Source: Sesamum alatum (Eukaryota; Streptophyta; Magnoliopsida; Lamiales; Pedaliaceae). Taken from it: a stretch of 64,000 nt of DNA. The stretch covers positions 28,027,966 to 28,091,965 of the forward strand of contig JACGWO010000001.1 in assembly GCA_034509735.1 (NCBI GenBank), given 5' to 3'. Below the pieces are notes generated by a model. That model made no database searches. It worked only from the letters and a program-made list of their open reading frames with translations, and was not told the origin of the DNA. The position numbers and the translations under genes were made by a program. This document shows, one piece after another, positions 59,206 through 64,000 of the stretch; positions within the stretch are counted from its first letter, which is position 1, and every line of letters begins with the position of its first letter.

Positions 59206-60468
59206 TTATAATACCTTGAAACTTAATAAATAACTAACTAACACAGTCAATTCAAGTGCAAACTTTAAGTTATAATTCAAGTGCAAACTTTAAGTTATAT
59301 TATATATTTAAATAAAATAGAAGACAACAAAAATAATAATTAATAAATCAAAATTAATAAAATGTTAGTTTTACCAAAAGAGAGTAAGAGCTACATTTTA
59401 ACACTACATTTTATAGAGAATATAAATAAATAAAAAATATATTATAATATTGATATTATGTTAACCATTTATCACAATCTTACATGATATTTAAGAAATA
59501 GTTTTTTTTATAGGAAATTAAAAATGATGCTCATTTTGTAGAAAAATAAATATGGTTAAGATAATTTTTCACCAAAGGAAGTTATTATAACCGTCTCAAA
59601 CTTAATAAATAACTAGTTAACAAAACACACTCATTTATGTTACTTTGTATAAATGAAAAGTAAATATGATTAAGTAACATTTTGCGAACTTTAAGTTACA
59701 TTATAAAGAGAAGAAAATAAAATAAATAATTAATAAATAAATAATAGTAAAACAGATTAATTTTAACCATGAGAGTAAGAACTACATTTTAACCTTACAT
59801 ACTATGTGATATTTTCATGTGGACCTAGAAAAAAGAGCTATTTCTCAATGTTAATTGCATAATTCAGACAAAATAAATAACTTAATATAATTGATATTCT
59901 ATCAACCAATTATCTTTTATCTTACATGTGCATTAGTATAGGCTAAATTACCTTTTTCTTTCCATAAAGAAGGAAAATTTTCAATTCAGTCTCACATTTT
60001 ACGGAATTTTAAATTCAGTCCCATTATTAGATGAAAAGTTGTCAGCTTAGTCCCAAAGCCCATTTTTCGTCAAGTTTTAACGAAAGGACGGAAACACCGT
60101 TAAATGGCTATTAACATTGGGGGGAAATTACACACGTGATTCTCACATGATTTATCTACCCATTCCACCCCAAATCAAACATCAGCTCACCCCCCCACCC
60201 TCCCAATCCTAAAAATCTCGTCAGCCATTCTCTCTTCCAAATCGTTTATGATCACTGGTTTGATTTTAAGAAAAGTACAAGATTTCAAGTGAAGACAGTG
60301 AATATTGACAGATTCCAACGATGTCCTTGTGGCCCAACCATATGTTCGAGTTGAGTACATCTGCCAATTTTCACCATCTTCCCTACAAGGACATCCTCGT
60401 GAATCTGCCAATATTCACTATCTTCAATTGAGATCTTGTACTTTTCTTGAAATCAAACTAGTAATCGC
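59206..60468. repeat. Array unit U9 (partial, cut by Copia C)
   Basis: Copia C interrupts the unit within the right arm of the hairpin, after 'ATCAAACTAGTAATCGC'. An internal deletion of several hundred bp near 59660 fuses the second sub-repeat region to the fourth. A 34-bp phrase ('ATTCAAGTGCAAACTTTAAG' and following) is duplicated at 59249-59300. Confidence 0.85.
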
Positions 60469-62661
60469 TGTTAGAATAGGTGACTAGAAAGCCAATAGGT
60501 TTGGCGATTTGTAACCTATTATACACCTTGATGTGATGAATAAAATGAGTATTCGTCACTTCTGGTGCTTACTTTGTTGCGCTCATTTCACATTTGTTTA
60601 AATGGTGTTTAACTTATATCACAATAAAGCCCACAGACCATGGTTAACAACTCGTGCAGTTGGGCCACACATTGGATGGTGGTCATGAAACCAACTGATT
60701 AAGAGTTGGGTCTGAAACGTTCCAAGTCGAGGACCTCGAGACAGGGCATCGAGAGTCCTATTGAGACTTGCGTCAAGAGTCGTGTTCATTGGATGAGTGC
60801 CGTGTTTCATCGGCGACAAGCGTGGGACGCCTACACGATCTTGATGGGTTGGTCGACTGGGGTCGAGCCGACTGGACTGACTCACGGGGATCATCATATG
60901 GAAGCCTTGGAGGCTTGGTCGGTATGATTAGTTTTCCCCGGTTCCGATAGTACGGGAGTAATCCTCAGACTTGAGGGATCATGGCAGTCACGTGCACAGG
61001 ACGGCTGTATCTTGGATCTGGCGAGAGGTGATCATTCTGTAAGATGATTATCATAAGCCTTGTCCAGTACAGTCGGATTGTGTAGCGAGGACGGTGGATT
61101 CCAAGAAGAGGATCCGTCCCCTGTCAGTATGTGACAGAGGTATCTCCTATGCACTCGGAGACACGTTCATGCTGTTTGGAGCTGTGGCCACAGTGGTTGG
61201 TCTAACAAGGAATGGTTTCCTGTGTAGACACAATGAAGCATACGTGGTCTCGAGTATTAAGCATACATGCCTAGTCAAGGATGGGAACCGACACCCAATT
61301 TCATATGCTAGACTAGGCCGATATACGGTAGATGGAAGGATCGTACCCGTACGAAATCGGGGCCTAAATGTTCACGCCAATTCACCTAGTCTCTAGTGCC
61401 ATGGACCGTTGCTAGACGGCCACCCATGGTAATGGGCTCTTGTGGGACACGGGCCCAAGTCTAGCTGAGGGTGAACTTGAAGGGTCACACACAAATCACC
61501 GAGGAGGTTAAGAGATTGACTTGGAGTTAATCTCGAAGGATAAATAAGTAATTGGATTACTTAAGGGAAGTCCATTGGATGGACGGGCCGATATTGTATT
61601 GGGCCTTCGTTTAATCGGTAAATTGAATTTTCGATTAAATATGGAAAGTTGAGACGTTGAGACGTTGGATCTTTTAATTGGATTAAAAGATTAATGGAAA
61701 TAATTTAAATGGACATTAAATTAAATTTAATGTTGGGTTCGTCATAATTAGATTACGATAAAACCCGGTCCATTAAATTTGACCGGAGAGGAGAAATAAT
61801 TTCTATTTTGGAATAGAAAGAAGTTGGACTTCTTTCCTTAATTAGACATGGCCGAAATGCTCCCTTGGAGGAAGCAAAATCAGCCATGTTTCATGCTAGG
61901 TGGTATGTTGACTTATCTTTTTTGGAAAGAGACAAATCAACTCCAATCAAGCTCTTCCCTTTTGGTATGATTTGATCATACCATAAACTTTGGTAGGTTT
62001 GATTGAAAAATTGATGGTGATTGATTGGAATGAATCTGGACATCCTTGGATGAACCTAGACACATTCCAATTAATTATGTATATATATGAGAATATACAA
62101 CACCAAGCATATGTGATTCATTATTCATCTTTTCTAGGAAAAAGAAGAAGAAAAATCGGCCCCTTCTCTCCCTCTCAACTCTCGGTTTTCACTCCCCCTC
62201 TCTACTAGTGTTCTTCACTTAATTTTGAATCAAGAAGAAGAACAAAGTAGGTTTAAGAGTACACTAATCCATAGTGTTCTTCTCTTAAACCGATTCCTTC
62301 ATTAAACCCGTTTTCTTCTAGCAAGGAGAACGTGCGTTTCTTCCGTTGTGGTGTGGATCACCTTTGGAGAATCCATACGTTTGGATTTCGTGAGCATTCC
62401 GGAGAAGGAACAACGCAAGTAGCCGGGAGCATACGTTAAACAATCAAAGGTAACAGTTTTATTACGCTGTGGTTGATTTAATATATATCTATGCCCTAAG
62501 TGTTGAAATATATGTTTCCAATATTTACACATCCTACATCAAACACCGGGTTGAGCACCCAAGGGTACACCCCTTGAGATTCATTTATTTAAATTAGATT
62601 TAAATTTACGCACCCTTTCTTGCTTTCGCTCGCGCTCCTGGGCGGATCCGCTTGTCCTTCA
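60469..62661 (+). repeat. 5' LTR of Copia C (2193 bp)
   Basis: It starts TGTTAGAATAGGTGAC and ends CTTGTCCTTCA. It differs from the A LTR by small indels, for example a shorter run near 60520. A TATA-like stretch (GTATATATATGA, about 62079-62090) is at the place of the A counterpart. Confidence 0.92.
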
Positions 62662-62663
62662 AG

Positions 62664-62676
62664 TGGTATTAGAGCC
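62664..62676 (+). promoter_or_regulatory. Primer-binding site of Copia C, one mismatch
   Basis: The site reads TGGTATTAGAGCC, two bases after the LTR. It has T where element A and the tRNA complement have C (seventh base), so priming would rely on a G-U pair. Confidence 0.88.
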
Positions 62677-62929
62677 CGGTTCGATGTAAGGGGCATAGAT
62701 CTATGTGCTTGGCATGATCTACTTGCTTTTATGGCTTTAATGGCATGTTAGATTACATAAATGTATGAGTAATATGATGATTCAATTGTTTGAATTTGAT
62801 GGGCTTTTTGGCATGCTTATTTTATTAGATTGAATCTAAAATTACATGTTTATTTTCAGAATAATTGCTACTGTTTTTGTGTTGAAAAGATGTTGAAAAA
62901 CATGAAAAAAAAATTTGGGATCGGATGGC

Positions 62930-63055
62930 AGTGCCGCGCGCAGATGCTGTGCACAGACGCGTGCGAGCGCTGTACGCAGACGGCCGCTGCCGCCGAGGCC
63001 AGCGCGCTGCCGTGTGCGCGCGGGTGGCCGGCAGGCACAACAGCTGGGCCGTTTT
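62930..63055. other. GC-rich island in Copia C leader
   Basis: About 125 bp of GC-rich sequence at the position equivalent to 2005-2192 of element A. Its sequence differs from that of A much more than the flanking leader does, while both flanks (AAAAAAATT-type on one side, GGGCCGTTTT on the other) are conserved. Confidence 0.7.
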
Positions 63056-64000
63056 AATGCCGTTTTTCGACATTTTCTGAAAAACTCGATTTTCTATATT
63101 TTCTGCACAATATTTTGAAAATATGTTAATTTTGCATATTTGATTTTGGAATAATTGGATTATTCCTTGGATCAAATTTGCTTAATTAATTTGGTATTTA
63201 TACATACATTGGATGCATTGTTTAAAATCTCCATTAAATTTGAAATTTGAATTTTGCATATTATTTGTATGTTTATGCTTTTGTGATGTTGGACATCACT
63301 TGGGTATTTGGAATATCCATTGGTTTTATGCATGATTATTTGAAATAATTGTGTTATGTGAGTTGATGGAATCAACATAGGATGATCACAAGAGCCCTAG
63401 ACCTTATGTATGGATGAATGTATGATCATTTATTTTCTGTTGAGTGGGGGCCTGCGTGCCTCTTGTTTTTGTGACTATCATCTCCCGTATCTTCAGCCTC
63501 ATGATGTTAAGGCTTGTTTTTATTATTACCAATGTATTGCTTTCAGTTGTAATGAGAGTAGATAGGATTGGTGAGGTTTTAATTTTAACAAGTATTTGGA
63601 GTTGAAGACCCCAAGGAGGAGCATCAAGGCGTGAAACAAGAAGCACTACAAGGCCTATTGGAATGACAATGGGTTATATTATTATTGTAATAATTTAGGA
63701 CCACTCTAGACAGACCATAGACTCACTGCGGGCTCAGTGGGTCGCATAGGTTGGGCTTGTGATCATCCTAACAGGGGTATGCTATGTTTTCTGCATGTGG
63801 CGTATTTATTTATCGCTTTAAATATTGGATATTTATGCATGCTAAAACACCATAAAGTGATGAGGTCTCGGTCACAAACAAACTCTCATTTGGTTGGACC
63901 AAATTAAATATTAGGCCCACAACGGACTTGGATCAAAATGGTATTTTGATCTGTCCGAGCCTTTCATCCACAACAATGTGGTGAGGAAGCTACCACTACC
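63056..64000. other. Copia C leader, remainder
   Basis: Non-coding leader matching element A (about 1066-2005, opposite strand), including the 'CTTGTTTTTGTGACTATC' to 'AGGACCACTCTAGACAGACC' stretch. No open frame of interest. Its length suggests gag starts roughly 500 bp beyond the edge. Confidence 0.75.

Larger units (their letters stand above)
12814..60468. repeat. Long-period tandem array (2.64-kb higher-order repeat)
   Basis: The landmark 'TATAATACCTTGAAACTTAA' and about ten others recur in the same order nine times. Unit starts are close to 12814, 16663, 23107, 25741, 41886, 49356, 54221, 56667 and 59206. Subtracting inserted elements and their duplications leaves 2634, 2642 and 2639 bp for U3, U4 and U5. 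Each unit has four diverged copies of a sub-repeat around 'GAGAGTAAGAGCTACATTTT', a hairpin-rich segment with poly-C, and an AT-rich tail. All units are in the same orientation. No unit carries a plausible gene. Confidence 0.9.
60469..64000 (+). mobile_element. Copia LTR retrotransposon C, 5' part
   Basis: The 5' LTR (60469-62661), primer site and 1.3 kb of leader are present in the plus orientation; gag would start beyond the right edge. LTR and leader match element A closely along their whole visible length, with modest indels. The left flank is array unit U9, so C inserted into the array. The 5-bp target duplication would be ATCGC if standard, but the other side is outside the window. Confidence 0.92.

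Noticed and set aside
12814..60468. CRISPR-like or short-spacer array
   Set aside because: The repeats are kilobase-scale with diverged copies and no uniform short repeats and spacers; the DNA is plant nuclear.
12814..60468. Claim that the array is centromeric
   Set aside because: Nothing in the sequence shows this; no CENH3 data, and no known centromeric retrotransposon was recognised.
24594..60487. Recurrent small open frames in array units (for example 24594-24803, 48236-48421, 50861-51229, 55580-55828, 58088-58405, 60187-60411) as a conserved gene family
   Set aside because: They lie on the arms of the hairpin segment, occur on both strands as mirror images, change frame between units and show no domain.

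Overview
This is plant nuclear DNA (long AT-rich stretches, Copia, L1, CACTA and Mutator elements, GT-AG introns inside transposase genes). The copia, mudrA-like and CACTA protein families look like those of a eudicot; an asterid such as a Lamiales species is only a weak guess. I see no ordinary host gene, tRNA, rRNA or CRISPR. The window is a transposon-saturated heterochromatic block built on a long-period tandem repeat.

Layout. (1) 1-4678: the 5' part of a Copia retrotransposon (A) on the minus strand: 2.2-kb LTR, Met-tRNA primer site, long leader with a GC-rich island, start of gag; it runs off the left edge. (2) 4679-5971: unassigned spacer. (3) 5972-11496: Copia B on the plus strand, 5'-truncated inside gag, with decayed gag-pol and a complete but diverged 3' LTR. 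(4) 11497-12813: unassigned DNA, parts of which recur further right. (5) 12814-60468: a tandem array with nine recognisable units (U1-U9). U1 and U2 are long forms carrying a large foldback element. U3-U9 are short forms with a period close to 2.64 kb once later insertions are removed (2634, 2642 and 2639 bp for U3, U4 and U5). (6) 60469-64000: Copia C on the plus strand, same LTR subfamily as A, running off the right edge.

The array has been hit repeatedly, and each insertion is present in one unit only, so the insertions are younger than the amplification. They are: a 5'-truncated L1 with an RNase H domain in U2; a 13.5-kb CACTA element in U4 (27453-40952, TSD AAT); a 4.8-kb Mutator-like element in U5 (42723-47544, 9-bp TSD) with an almost intact five-exon mudrA-like gene; a 1.15-kb Mutator-type MITE (10-bp TSD) and a 1.04-kb foldback element (9-bp TSD) in U6; and Copia C in U9. 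The CACTA element itself contains a minus-strand L1, and inside the reverse transcriptase of that L1 lies a fragment of a Copia LTR, giving four nested levels.

Function. The element genes are mostly dead: stops and frameshifts in Copia B, loss of the catalytic core of the CACTA TNPD-like gene, frameshifts in both L1s. The mudrA-like gene is the best preserved, with one frameshift and one stop codon. The most unusual structure is the 2.64-kb higher-order repeat. Each unit combines four diverged copies of a roughly 250-370-bp sub-repeat with a hairpin-forming segment, and the left edge of the array preserves longer, apparently older versions of the unit.
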